Assembly: GCA_023897205.1 (NCBI GenBank)
Contig: JAHWDD010000004.1
Location: 5,704,001-5,768,000 of the forward strand
DNA length: 64,000 nt
Direction: 5' to 3'
Source: Exophiala sp. HKRS030
Lineage: Eukaryota > Ascomycota > Eurotiomycetes > Chaetothyriales > Herpotrichiellaceae
In this document: positions 21,592-32,560 of the stretch, piece by piece
Layout of the letters: each line of letters begins with the position of its first letter
How positions within the stretch are numbered: the first letter of the stretch is position 1
The notes under the pieces: generated by a model
The model's input: only the letters and a program-made list of their open reading frames with translations
Databases searched by the model: none
Told to the model about the DNA's origin: nothing
Made by a program: the position numbers and the translations under genes

Positions 21592-24500
21592 ATGATGGTC
21601 TTTCAACGCATCAGGGGCTACGCACCACTGAGAAGAAACAATCAACCCGTTCGAAAGCTACCCCAAACTGGCGATTTCGAGTTGAACACAGCATATGATC
21701 CAGCAAGTCTTTCCCAACCGGAGTTGCCTTTGAATCAGGAATTTCGCTTTGTCAACGACTTGCCTTCAGGCCCCAAAGTTCCATCCTCGCCATTAAACAC
21801 AAATTGGAATCCGTTATTCCTTCGAAAATGGGTCTTGCTCGCTTTTGCCATCTTCTTCGCCGCCGTCATTGTCGCCTTGCAGATCTTGTATAGCTTCAGT
21901 CTTCGCAATGATGGGATAGCAACCACCGATGGAGGCAAGCACTACTTATGGACGTACGGTCCAACCGCATTGTTTGTCCTGGTGACTGTTCTTTGGCGAC
22001 AAGTCGATTATGCAGCAAAGTCTATTCAACCATGGGCCGAGATGGCCAAGGGTCCTCAACCCGCCTCCAACAGTCTTCTTCTTGACTATGTGACACCCTT
22101 GCAAATCGTTGCCTTCTGGAGATCTCTTCGACATGGACACTTCAATGTGTCGTCTACCATTGTCGTCTTTGTACTCATTAAAGTCATGACTGTCGCATCG
22201 ACCGGTATCTTCAGCCTTCGATCAATTGCCGATTCAGACATCTCAACAGTCATGGCGTTGAATAATACTTTTGATGCTTCCCTCTATGATCATGGATCTT
22301 CAGTTGATGCGAGGCCTGCGTCCACTGTCTGGGGTCACCGAGCCTACAACAACAGCCTACCCTTCGGTACTACTGATCAGTATGCCGTTCAGTCATTCGC
22401 TCCACAGGGTGAATGGAGAAATGGTTCTCTTGGATATAATGCCACAGTCGACGTCTTCAGTGCTACGTTTCAATGCGAAACTGGCATTCTGACATACAAT
22501 ACCTCTCGCGATCCGGCTTCCAACGCACCAATCTCCATGTACTACAACACATCAGTCACCCTTCCCGATTGCGAAATATCCAATGCTTATCTCGATGCCC
22601 CAGATTGGTTCTACTCAACAAATGATACCACCCATCGTTTTGGTTATCGAGCCAGATTTCAAAACGCCACATGTCGAAATCTACCCGAGGACGACCCTAC
22701 CAGATATCGCTATCTCATCGCTGCGGCCTACTCTGAGGGAAAAGGCCAGAATAACAATACCATTCTGAACTCTTCCAATATAGTCTGCATCCCTAACTAC
22801 TCGATCCAATCTGCTGCTGTCAGTCTGGACACGAATGGTGGAGTTCGGTCCGTTGTTCCTTCAAATGTCCTCCGTCAGATTGAAGGGATCAGTGGCAATG
22901 ACATTGGCCTAGGTGTCTATCAGTCACTTCAACAGACAGGTAGTCTCATCACGAATGATCCTGACCTCGTGCTAGACAATTTTTTTGCCCTAATGCAAGA
23001 GGACACAACAAATTTTGAGAACAGTAGCCTCCTTGACACACAGTATCTGAACACCACAGCAAGTCGCATTTTCACCAAAATTGCAGCCCAGGTCGCAAGT
23101 AGGTACTTGCTCTTGCCAACTGAGACAGGGTCCCAACAAACAGTTCTCGGAAGTATCTCCAAGGATGTCAACAGACTTCTGGTGCAACCTATACCCGTCA
23201 GAGTCATGCAGGGAGCCTCCGCAGCAATGCTCGTCCTGTCTTTACTCATGATTTTCACCACACCTAGAGGTGTGGTTCCACGATCCATTGATTCCATAGT
23301 AGCTATAGCAGCCATTCTGGCCCGAAGCAAGCAACTCGAGGAAGAACTCAGAGACACCGGTTACATGTCTATAGACGAATTGAGGACAATCCTCGCGCCT
23401 TATAGCTTTTGGACACATATTGAACATGTGGGCGGTGTTCGTTCATTCTCCATTCAGCTGTCCTCAAGATCCGAATCTTCCCTGAGGACCAACTCTATCT
23501 CGAGAAACTCAAACTATCACAACATCAAATGGATCCAACCATTTGTTCTTCGGCGGGTTGCAATCTTGGGCACAATATTAATTTCAATCGCCGCTATCAT
23601 CGCGCTTGAAGTTCTACTATCGAGATCACAAGCAAACAATGGTTTGGCCACTGTTGGAGACAATGCTGCTACCAGATACAGTTGGCTCTATGTTCCGATG
23701 ATTGTATTTTTGTTGCTGGGAACCCTGTTCAACATCATGGATTTTGAGATTGAATTCACCGAGTCATATCATGCCCTTGCCAAAGGGTTTTGTGATGCTC
23801 GTTCGAGTATGCTCTGGTATCCTCTCAAACATGTTTCTCTTCATGCAACCTGGAACGGGTTGAAACATAGCCGGTTTGCCCTGACAGCCGCATCTGCCTC
23901 GGCCGTGTTTGCACCATTTCTCACCATTGTGGTCGCTGGTCTATTCTTCACACGGTCAACCCTCACCACGACTCCGATCGATCTTAACGTGCTTCTTTGG
24001 TTCAATGCATCAGGAGAAGGCACCACTGAAGCCTTTGTGATACCTTCACTCATCATTCAAGGCAATATGTCGTATCCTGACGCGACCTATGATGAGCTTG
24101 CATTCCCTGTGTTTGACAAGGTACAAACCGCCAATGGTACGGGGTCGATCTCCGTCGACTCCCCAGCTGTCAGGGCAGGTGTTGTTTGTACCCCTATACC
24201 GGAATCTCGAATTCTAAATGCAACCATCTCCGGATCTCATCTTCAAACCAACATTTCCATGCCCGACGGTTGCGGCAATTCGGGGATGATTGACCAACCT
24301 ATGAATTGGCTCACAAATAGTCCCACCGTTCCAGTCAATGAAACTGGCTATTTCGGTTCAACTTTAACGCTTGGTTTCGAGGATAATTGCCCGACTATCG
24401 CTCTGTACTATGGACATGTCACAGACAACCACCTGGATAATTTTCAGGCAGTCACATGTTCACAATTTGTGGAGCAGGTCCAGACCAATCTTACACTTAC

Positions 24501-25260
24501 ATATCCTGATTATGCAATACTCAGTCCACCAGACGTCTATCCCAACTCGGCAGTCAGATTCTCGAACTGGTACGTCTCATTTCCTGAGTTATTGGAAGTG
24601 AATATCACAGGCACGAACGACACATTCGATACCACATTCAACGCTGTTGTCTACGGTCGAGATGGAGTACCTCAATCAGAATTACTTGACGTTGATAGGT
24701 TGATTGAAGGTTATACTCACCTCTATCGCCAGTATGTTGCCCAAGAGATGAATTTTTGGTTTCGTGCTGGCACCTTTTCATTACCGGACAATGAGACCGA
24801 AGCGGTGCGCGATCCACTCAGGGCAACTCTCAGTGAATCCAATGATTTCAGGCTAATCCAGTCGCCATTGTCAACTCACTTACTTGTTGGATTCTTGGTG
24901 GCCCTTCTCATTTGCGCTGTAGTAATCTTCATCACTGTTGATATGCGGCATGTCCTACCCAAACCAGTCGGCAGTATAGCCTCTGTGGCAAGTCTATTGG
25001 CTGGTAGCAGGTTGGTTAGTGAGGATTCAGGATTGATACCCAAAGGTTCGGAATTCTGGAGTGATGACCAATGGGAGAAGACTGGCATATTACAAGGTGA
25101 GATGTTCAAAATGGGATACTGGAATGGGGCTCAAGAGCCGGTTGAGTCTGTGCGGAAGATCAGGATGCCCAGGTTTGGTCGGTCGAGCTCTAATGAAGAA
25201 GATGATATGACAATACGGGCATCGTTCAGAATTGATGCGAAACCAAGAATTGTTTCATGA
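21592..25260 (+). CDS. DUF3433 multi-pass membrane protein, internally duplicated
   Basis: Single frame of 1,222 residues. Two homologous halves each begin with a pair of hydrophobic segments, then a third, a long Asn/Ser-rich stretch, and a final one: about 80-102, 121-137, 186-207, 541-558 in the first half and about 653-676, 698-716, 762-786, 1096-1120 in the second. After the last segment of each half comes a similar motif, TPRGVVPRSIDSIVAIAAILA (first) and DMRHVLPKPVGSIASVASLLA (second). This is the DUF3433 pattern, usually found twice in fungal proteins of this size. The intervening regions contain many N-x-S/T sequons and scattered cysteines, suggesting they face the lumen or cell exterior. 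The start is one of two adjacent ATGs. No molecular function is known to me. Confidence 0.85.
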   Translation: MMVFQRIRGYAPLRRNNQPVRKLPQTGDFELNTAYDPASLSQPELPLNQEFRFVNDLPSGPKVPSSPLNTNWNPLFLRKWVLLAFAIFFAAVIVALQILYSFSLRNDGIATTDGGKHYLWTYGPTALFVLVTVLWRQVDYAAKSIQPWAEMAKGPQPASNSLLLDYVTPLQIVAFWRSLRHGHFNVSSTIVVFVLIKVMTVASTGIFSLRSIADSDISTVMALNNTFDASLYDHGSSVDARPASTVWGHRAYNNSLPFGTTDQYAVQSFAPQGEWRNGSLGYNATVDVFSATFQCETGILTYNTSRDPASNAPISMYYNTSVTLPDCEISNAYLDAPDWFYSTNDTTHRFGYRARFQNATCRNLPEDDPTRYRYLIAAAYSEGKGQNNNTILNSSNIVCIPNYSIQSAAVSLDTNGGVRSVVPSNVLRQIEGISGNDIGLGVYQSLQQTGSLITNDPDLVLDNFFALMQEDTTNFENSSLLDTQYLNTTASRIFTKIAAQVASRYLLLPTETGSQQTVLGSISKDVNRLLVQPIPVRVMQGASAAMLVLSLLMIFTTPRGVVPRSIDSIVAIAAILARSKQLEEELRDTGYMSIDELRTILAPYSFWTHIEHVGGVRSFSIQLSSRSESSLRTNSISRNSNYHNIKWIQPFVLRRVAILGTILISIAAIIALEVLLSRSQANNGLATVGDNAATRYSWLYVPMIVFLLLGTLFNIMDFEIEFTESYHALAKGFCDARSSMLWYPLKHVSLHATWNGLKHSRFALTAASASAVFAPFLTIVVAGLFFTRSTLTTTPIDLNVLLWFNASGEGTTEAFVIPSLIIQGNMSYPDATYDELAFPVFDKVQTANGTGSISVDSPAVRAGVVCTPIPESRILNATISGSHLQTNISMPDGCGNSGMIDQPMNWLTNSPTVPVNETGYFGSTLTLGFEDNCPTIALYYGHVTDNHLDNFQAVTCSQFVEQVQTNLTLTYPDYAILSPPDVYPNSAVRFSNWYVSFPELLEVNITGTNDTFDTTFNAVVYGRDGVPQSELLDVDRLIEGYTHLYRQYVAQEMNFWFRAGTFSLPDNETEAVRDPLRATLSESNDFRLIQSPLSTHLLVGFLVALLICAVVIFITVDMRHVLPKPVGSIASVASLLAGSRLVSEDSGLIPKGSEFWSDDQWEKTGILQGEMFKMGYWNGAQEPVESVRKIRMPRFGRSSSNEEDDMTIRASFRIDAKPRIVS

Positions 25261-27252
25261 TTGGGTTTGGTTTAGGTTTTTACATTTGTACCAATACATT
25301 AGATATAATGGATCATTTGACAGAACAATTGCATGATATATTACATTAAGAGGTAGATTTTTCGGAAGTCAACATGGCACTGGAAATGCTCCAGACTACA
25401 TGGAAGCTAAAATTGAAAATCTTTAGAGGATTAACTGATCGGCCGAAGGCTGAGGAGCACAAGTTTCAAGTCAAAGGTCCTTCCGACGTCTTCAACCCCG
25501 AGACTCACAAGCCATTCTCATATCCCTAGCGACCTCGGTCATCGACAATACGATAACGTCCGGGGACTGGAAGATTCGAGTCATGCCATAATCATCAGGA
25601 CGACTTGCGTGGTTCAATCAGACTACCAGATTCGTGTTTCCAACACCAGAACTCCGACGTCCTATCAAACTTCCCTTCCAGTCACCAACCCTACCTACCT
25701 TATCTATGCAAGAACACGCCGTTGAAATCGTTTAAGCGGCTCTGCTGTCTGTTGTCTGCTGTCTGCTGGCACGGGCAAGTCAAATGCGCCATCAGGCGAT
25801 CCTCGGCCGACAAGCCACGCGAGCAGAGACAGAGAGAGAGAGATTGCGCAACTCGAACTCTAACTAGCCGACTAGGCGCGATTCCCCAGCCAGTATCCTC
25901 CCGATTGTTCTCCCACCAGCGGAATCCACCGATAGAGTCGAGGGCCGAGTGGCTCCATCACGCTCTGAGGCAAGCCTGCCAGGTGAACAGGACGTGACAG
26001 GAGTACCTGGGCAGTGGGGGCCAGCCTACGTAAGGCTGAGGCGTCGTCCTCCACTTGCCCAAGCAAAACGGGGTTCGGGCTTTGCGAGAATGATGTAATG
26101 CCAAGACGTTTGACAAACTCTCCATCAACACCACTACCACCACCACCATAACGAGTGACCAGTGACCACCAGCGACCACCCCTCAGGTAAAAAGTCTACA
26201 GAGGAAACAAACTCCGTCGATTCGCCACTTGGCACCAACGTTGCCTTCCCTCAATGGTTCCTCTCCCCTACGGGGTCAATAAGTACCCACTAGTTCTTCA
26301 GCCTCGCACCCACTTCTCCCAACAGCCATGGCTGCCGATTGCCGACTGCCCAGCCCTATGCCACGACGCAAAATAAGGCTCCGCCTGGCGCAGACCAACA
26401 CCGATCGAGAGAACCCTACCCTACCACCTTCACCCATCCACAATCACGTACAGGTGACAGGTATCGTTTTCGCACGTCATACTTTGAAACTCTCTGCATT
26501 ACGGCGCGCGTGTCGAGGGCAGCCCACGCGGATCGGGCGGTCGGCATCTGAGCCAAGTGTGGCTTGTGAACTGATCAGAGACCTTTCATTCGTCCTAGCC
26601 ACCTCTCAACGATTGGGAAACGGGCTTTTACGCCACCGATTTTGCCCTTGTGCGGAGTCGGTCAAGACGATGCCAATGTTCCGAGTAGCCTTGGAATCTT
26701 GTGGCGGATTGGTCGTAGGGAATGGGGTCTCTTGGTTTTGGATGTGGAGGAGCGTAAGGAAACACTACGTAGGTATCTGCGTCACTGGGTGTTGTAGCTC
26801 GGGTGACGGTGGTGACGGTAAGTGTGGTCATGGTCATGTCGGCCCGAGTCGTCTCCTCCCATGTGCGAAGTACAACGTAAGGCAAGGACTCTGTTGATGA
26901 GCTGTACTTATATGCTATGATTTTCTCCCGACTGTGATATTGGTAAAGAGAGACAATTTCATATCCACCCCTCACAAGATCAGATTTCCTCAACACAATC
27001 TCCCCAGCAAGTACAAGACATTCAGCATCCTTGCGACTGAACTTCCAACTTAACTGTCAACATCACATCAAACAATAATTTCGAAATAACAACATATAAA
27101 AACTACCACATCTATCAACCATATACCCTCAGGACAAAAGCATCCACAAGGTTCTCCAAACCTCGACCTCGATCTTACCCTCATTCCCAATCCCACTCTC
27201 ACTTTCACACCACCATCAATACTACTTCTCCCTCCCCACCAAACCAACAAAC
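25261..27252. other. Intergenic upstream of the Gly/Met/His mini-gene
   Basis: 2.0 kb. A 189-codon frame at 26328-26897 and others lack family resemblance and have no typical composition, so I do not call them. The last about 200 bases before 27253 are CA-rich with few Gs, as in leaders of well expressed fungal genes. Confidence 0.5.
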
Positions 27253-27528
27253 ATGTGTTTCGGATCCTCACGGCGCAATCAAATGGGCTACGGCGGCGGC
27301 GGATACGGCTACGGCCCACGCCCATCACGCGGCCCCGTAGTCGTCCAACATCACCACCACGGCGGCCCCGGACGTATGGGCGGTGGCGGCATGGGCGGCA
27401 TGGGAATGATGGGCGGCGGTCGACACATGGGCGGAGGAGGCGGCATGATGGGCGGTGGTCGACATATGGGCGGCGGTCCACGCATGGGCGGAGGAGGCAT
27501 GCATATGGGTGGAGGACGGCGGTGCTAA
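27253..27528 (+). CDS. Small Gly/Met/His-rich protein
   Basis: 91 residues in one exon. Starts MCFGSSRR and ends GRRC, so both termini hold a cysteine and no other cysteine occurs. Between them lie a GYGGGGYGYG segment, a HHHH cluster (about 38-41), and then repeated units of the form GGGRHMGGG and GGGGMMGGG to the end. The Met, His and Cys richness suggests metal binding or an intrinsically disordered, condensate-prone protein; that is inference only. The long CA-rich leader and the good start context (aaacATGtg) support expression. A second frame at 27255-27707 overlaps it and comes from the GGC/GGT repeats. No family recognised. Confidence 0.6.
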   Translation: MCFGSSRRNQMGYGGGGYGYGPRPSRGPVVVQHHHHGGPGRMGGGGMGGMGMMGGGRHMGGGGGMMGGGRHMGGGPRMGGGGMHMGGGRRC

Positions 27529-27994
27529 TCTGCCAAGGTAGAGGCTCCTCGTCGCGTCAGATCGACAACCGTGTCCTATCGGAGTGGGATATCGGGTCTT
27601 GGTCGATCGATGTTCTCTCGCCAGAGACAGAGACAGATTCATCATGTCGGTCAGACGGAGTTGCCAACCGACGCATGGACGAGCGAGAGATGATGTATGA
27701 TCAGTGAGCGATGATTACGATGACGATCATGTTTGTTTTTTGATTTGGTTCAATCACCCAGCCATCCACCCACCTTGCCATCACATGGTTGGCTGTCGAG
27801 AACATACCAGGTGCATGCGCGCATGTGTGTGTATGTACACGATGAACGCATGAGTTGTGGTTCCTTATATTTGTTTTCTTAGCATTTTGCGCGGTATTTC
27901 GGGCGTCGGAATAGTATTTCTATCAGGGACAGACATATTCCTACAGCTTGGCTGTTTGGATCAAGGAATGGGTGTATATAAATATGTACAAATA

Positions 27995-28120
27995 TAACTA
28001 TAATTGAAACTACAATTAAAACTACAACTTCTCTCTCTTACAACTACTCCTATAACTACTCTTATAACTACAACTACTCTTACAACTAGCACTACGACAA
28101 CACTAATACTAATACTAACA
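27995..28120. repeat. Degenerate AACTAC / CTTACAACTA repeat tract
   Basis: Many imperfect copies of ACAACTACTC-like units, with TAATACTAACAC units at the end. G-poor on the plus strand. Confidence 0.75.
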
Positions 28121-28579
28121 CTACAATTCACCTTCTTTGTTCAGAAACCAACCCATCCATCCATCCCCCCAAGCCAACATCGGAAAAAGCCAATAATCTC
28201 AGATTGTGAAAGCATATCACACCAACCCACCCCCCCCCCCCCCAGCAAACCCCAACGCCACAACTCCTCTACCTGTACACATACACATGGAAGAAGTCCC
28301 GAGCTAGAGCCCATCGATTCCACACCACAAGCAACAGGGATTAAGGCCGATCTAAATCATAATTACAACTAGAACTACCTAATAGCAAGCAAGGTCCAGC
28401 GGGGACGATAACACAGGGGTGGGTGCGTTACGTGCTCCGTTGACTCGGTTTTTTTTTTTCCTTTCCTTTTGGGAGGGTCTATGAAATTCCGAGACTGCTG
28501 TTTGACTACGAAGAGGAATCTCACGTGATGGAATAAGATAGACTCCTGGAGGGGAGGTTGGGTTGTCCGGGCGGGACTC

Positions 28580-28610
28580 TTTTTTTTTTGGAAAAAAAAA
28601 GGGGGGGGGG
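28580..28610. repeat. T10-GG-A9-G10 homopolymer string
   Basis: Three adjacent homopolymer runs on the plus strand separated by GG; the T and A runs could pair with each other. Run lengths are error-prone in any assembly. Confidence 0.85.
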
Positions 28611-29475
28611 TTTGTCGGTGGGAGTTTGGATCGGACGCTGGAGCGGAAGGGAGGGTAAATTCGGATGGGATGGGACAGAATGGAATGGGGTGGAATGAGG
28701 TGGTAGGAGAGAGGGGATTGTACATGCGACACATGTTGGAAGGTGAGAAGAGGTGAAGGTTCCGGGGCCGGTGAGGGGAGTTCAGGCGATGGTATGAGGC
28801 CGGAGACGAATCTGAGCATTAGATGTGATGGGGGGAGAGAGTTACAGACTGATGGGGAGAGAGAGCTACAGACTGATGGTGGAGAGCCTGCTATGGCCAG
28901 GAATACTGGCGATAGAGTTTCCATGTGGGTGAGAGGAAGTACCGGCTGCCGCGAGGATCGTGGGCTTTGATCCTCTTACGTGATAGGACTAACGAGAAAG
29001 ACATTTTGAAAGCGAGAAGTTCGTTCAATGACCAGAAATAGGGAGCTTGCAGACAACGACAATGGCAGATGGGTTTTTCATTGTTGTGAATTTCATGTCA
29101 TATTAGATATGTGTGATACGTACGCTGTAAACTAAACCGACAGTTGAGAACTCCGTGCGCTTCCGTAAAAACTTGACGTTGCATTCCCAAGCACGGTACA
29201 TATGATCGCCAGAGGGTATCTTCGGTATAATGAAACTGGTTGGAGATTACTATAAAAGACATGACTAGGAGAAGCGTCGTATATCAGGTATGGACCTGAT
29301 AGGGGTCGTATTTGATAAGTCCACATAAGGTATGTGGGAGGTGAAAGCCATTGCATGGGCGAAAATTCCTAACTATATTCCTCCGTACAGTGGCAGCGGA
29401 TGTGAATGATCCTCTCTAAGATCATACATCGGATAGTGGATTGAGTTCGTTCGAGTCAATAGCCATTACAGGCTT

Positions 29476-30149
29476 CTAGACTCTGGAGCGACGACCGCGG
29501 TACCAGGGACGTCTTGAGTAACTGTAAGAGCGAGAGATATGAGCACATGCAGAGTCAAATGGTAGCAGTAGAGTTCTGAAATAGGAACAAAAAGACAAAG
29601 GAAGAAACTTACGCTCCATCATGTACAACAGTAGCCTTGCGTCTCTCACGGTGAATAAACCACAATCCGACTAAGGCACTCAACAACCAAAAGATAGCAG
29701 AGAGGAAGGAGAAGGCTTCGGTTGCACGCCAGCGGCCACAAGTATTACCCCTGCTCAAGCTGATTTGATTCCATGCAAAAGTGTCACCACTGCAGCCGGA
29801 CGCAGTCGTCATCCAGTGAACCAATACTCCGAAGACGGCGAACCATGCAAATGATACCAGTAAGTCAACCGGCCAATGCGTGAAGCTACTAGCAAATGGG
29901 AGGAGCCATAGCAGTCCGAGTAGCAGGGAGATACCCGCGACGACTTCAGTATAGATGAATCGCGCTAGAGGTAGACCGCTAGCTCGTGTGTAGTCGTGTA
30001 GATAAACGCCGACTAGGCCAGCTACAATCTGTCTTCAACATTAGTAGTCGCCGATTGAATAGTTCTGACTGGCGAAGAGGACTTACGCCGGCGAACACCA
30101 ACTCCGCGACCCTCAGGACGGGAGATACAAGTCGTGAGATGATTGGCAT
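29476..30149 (-). CDS. MARVEL-domain membrane protein
   Basis: Three exons: 30149-30087, 30028-29613 and 29521-29476, 174 residues. Four hydrophobic segments fit the MARVEL/Nce102-like layout: one near the N-terminus (LRVAELVFAGIVAGLVGVYL), two in the middle (VVAGISLLLGLLWLLPF and VDLLVSFAWFAVFGVLV) and one near the end (FLSAIFWLLSALVGLWF), followed by a basic tail HRERRK. A loop carries two cysteines (SGCSGD and GNTCGRWR). Introns are 58 and 91 nt with strong GTAAGT donors. Without the second splice the frame stops at once (GCG TAA); spliced, it adds 14 residues ending RRPWYRGRRSRV, the kind of basic tail seen in fungal MARVEL proteins. Family members organise plasma-membrane domains or unconventional export; the exact role is unknown. 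Confidence 0.85.
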
Positions 30150-31395
30150 GTTGATGATAGTCCTGTCGAGGATACCTGGGGATGAAGAGAAAGTGATGGA
30201 AGGTCAAATAAGGCTGATGGAAGAAGACGAATGGTTGCCTCGAGGATGGCTGGAACTCTGGTCGAAATCCAGGTTGGGAATGTCGTTCATATATGTAGAC
30301 AAGAAAGACAGATGACGCTGGCTATGATCAAGGTCCATGACCATGCCGTACCCTCGACACGAACATACGGCTGGTCGGGCGCGAGCAGTCACCGGGTTGA
30401 GTGACCAGGCAATCAATCGTACTCCCAGGTAGCAAACAAGGAAAACAAGGCCAATGAATCGTGATTCGTGTCTTTTCCCCAATTCTGAGTATGGCATCAC
30501 TGACGCTGGTCGCCGCCCTACAAGTGATAGTCTGTTGGTCTTACCTTGATTTTGGTCGTCGCGTCACCAACTAGGTGAGGGACAGCCCCGATCATTGCCT
30601 CAAACAGTTACTATTCGTTGACATTCAAACATGGTGGCGCGTGACGACCCAACGCATGGCCAACCGGGTGAGAGTTGAAAAGACATGGCATAACGTCATT
30701 GGTACGAGGCTAAGATGTTGGAAAAGAAAACATAGTGCCCAAACAAGATTTTTCGTTCTTGATGGGGGCCACCTTGGGGCCGATGCAGTTGAATTGATTC
30801 ATGATTGAAATCCTGGCAAAGTGGAAATTGAGATGAGCGGAGAAATGAAACGTGGAGAGTGGGACAGGGAGGATCTGAAAGAGGGACGACGAGAGGAAGA
30901 GTGGAAAACTTGGCTATAAGCGAGTGTGGCTCCTCGCTCCTTGCTCCTTCCTGGCCGTGCCACCCGTGCCTGCCTTGCCGTGCCTTTGTCCGCGCGGTGT
31001 GACGTAACGCATTGGTTGTCGACGAGGCTGAAAGAGGCTGAAGGCTTGAAGACGTGTGACATGGTCCAGAGTCCAACCTCGTCGACGGCTCCCCACCTAC
31101 TGTCCACATCTATAGGCGTTGATGAGCCTCATTAATGATCAAAGCATGGGCTGAACATTCTTCCAGGACAGAACTGTGGATCCAATGACGGTATTTGTAA
31201 ATTGACTCTTCAAAAATCGCATGATTGTTTCTAGCAATTCTACACTTTTCAGTCTGTCCTCTTCCACGTTCTAACACAAGTACCATCTGTCCCGTTTCGG
31301 AGCTATGATCCTGAACAGTGAACACAAGATGCATTCTTGATGCGTGCATCCACATGAGGTGTTACGCAACCTCGCCTGGTCTACATGTGAATGGA
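30150..31395. other. Intergenic
   Basis: 1.25 kb with no gene supported. The several frames of 70-140 codons lie on top of one another on both strands near 30700-31110. The part next to 30150 is the promoter of the MARVEL gene. Confidence 0.5.
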
Positions 31396-31875
31396 TCAAA
31401 TGCCGCTCAAGAGCTTCCGTGCAGCTTCTTCGACTTCATTCCCAAACTCAACCGGACCACCCATCATAATATGCTGACTCTTGTTCGTGATAATGGTCGA
31501 AATCATTACTCCTCTGCCAATCGAGTCTTGCCACTTCTCAACAAGGTCGGCGCTTTTGACCTCGGGATAGTGTTCGTCGGCGACTAATTCGAGATTCTCT
31601 GTGAAACTCGGATCAGCGTAGTCCCAGGCATCGGCCAGGGCACGACTGTTCTTGGGTGCATCTTTGGGAAGCAATGGAAGAATATATTTGGTCCATGTTG
31701 AGTAGTGGAAGTCAATCACATTCCATAGCGTGACGGGCATTCGCGATCGATCAGCCAGGCCTCGTTGAGTTTTGTCGACAACGGTTTGAGGATGATTGTA
31801 GAGTGCGCGCAAGAGCACAGCATGGTCTGCTGCAAGTTCGTAGCGTTCTTTTGGTGTAGGTTTTGAGAGAGGCAT
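31396..31875 (-). CDS. Hypothetical protein, 159 residues
   Basis: Single frame with a good ATG. Predominantly alpha-helical composition, without signal peptide or membrane segment. Conspicuous pieces: KERYELAADHAVLLRALYNHP near the N-terminus, a Trp/Tyr-rich centre (LWNVIDFHYSTWTKYILPLLP), and a C-terminal half ending GNEVEEAARKLLSGI. Codon use and even composition look real rather than a shadow, and no larger frame overlaps it. I do not recognise the family. Confidence 0.6.
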   Translation of the reverse strand: MPLSKPTPKERYELAADHAVLLRALYNHPQTVVDKTQRGLADRSRMPVTLWNVIDFHYSTWTKYILPLLPKDAPKNSRALADAWDYADPSFTENLELVADEHYPEVKSADLVEKWQDSIGRGVMISTIITNKSQHIMMGGPVEFGNEVEEAARKLLSGI

Positions 31876-32560
31876 GGCGAATCAGAGGTTGGCGGTGAGC
31901 GTTGTTTGTCGAGTTTGTCAAGAAATTCAAGGTTTGTCAGTGGCACGAAGCTGTGGAAACCCCTCCGACAAGAGGCAAAACAAGATATTTGACGGATTTT
32001 CGAATTGTAGGTGATGCTTGTAGGTGAAGCAATCCCTTTTTGTTTCATAAATATTTGGCTGGGGTGACTAGGGTCAACCTTTGGTGCAGAGTCTTGACTT
32101 GACCACTGGGAATCTTGAGTTGTGTGTCCCGTTTCTCCTCGTCATGCCATGTTGCCAAGCCAGGCCACATACAATGATCTTCAGGGGAATAATACCTGGA
32201 GTGACACGATCGACAATCTTTGGAGGAAGAATCCTCGTCTCGATAGAAAATATATTGTCTAGTAGCGGCTGTTAAGCCTCAAAAGGTGCTGCTCCCGCTG
32301 CAAACGTACGTGTAGTGGAGCTGTCCCATGTTCAAAATTTTCATTTTATACAAAAGTACTGCTTGACTATTACGTGGTAGATGGCTAACAACCATAGACT
32401 CAATATTATGTTTCAATCCCATTGAAAACCAACGCCTCTATCAACATCCACTTTTGATCTGAAGGGGTATCTCTCAACTTTGTGTCATTTCCGTCTCAAA
32501 AACACCACGCACCACGCACCACGCATCAAGCACCGAGCTCAGTCATATCGCATTCCATAT
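31876..32560. other. Intergenic between the hypothetical gene and DUF4336 gene
   Basis: 685 bases; promoter of the 159-residue gene plus the 3' flank of the DUF4336 gene. CACCACGCA direct repeats occur near 32503-32525. Confidence 0.5.

Larger units (their letters stand above)
27529..29475. other. Intergenic with homopolymer and AACTAC repeats
   Basis: 1.95 kb between the mini-gene and the end of the MARVEL gene. Contains AACTAC-type repeats (about 27995-28120), a 14-base C run (28230-28243), a T run (28449-28459) and a T10-GG-A9-G10 string (28580-28610). No gene is supported. Confidence 0.55.

Noticed and set aside
26328..26897. 189-codon frame with an ATG upstream of the mini-gene
   Set aside because: No family resemblance, odd Cys/Arg-rich composition, overlaps frames on the other strand; no splice model improves it.
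27255..27707. 150-codon frame overlapping the Gly/Met/His gene
   Set aside because: Comes from GGC/GGT repeats in another frame; no proper ATG context (it starts within the real start codon by a non-ATG).
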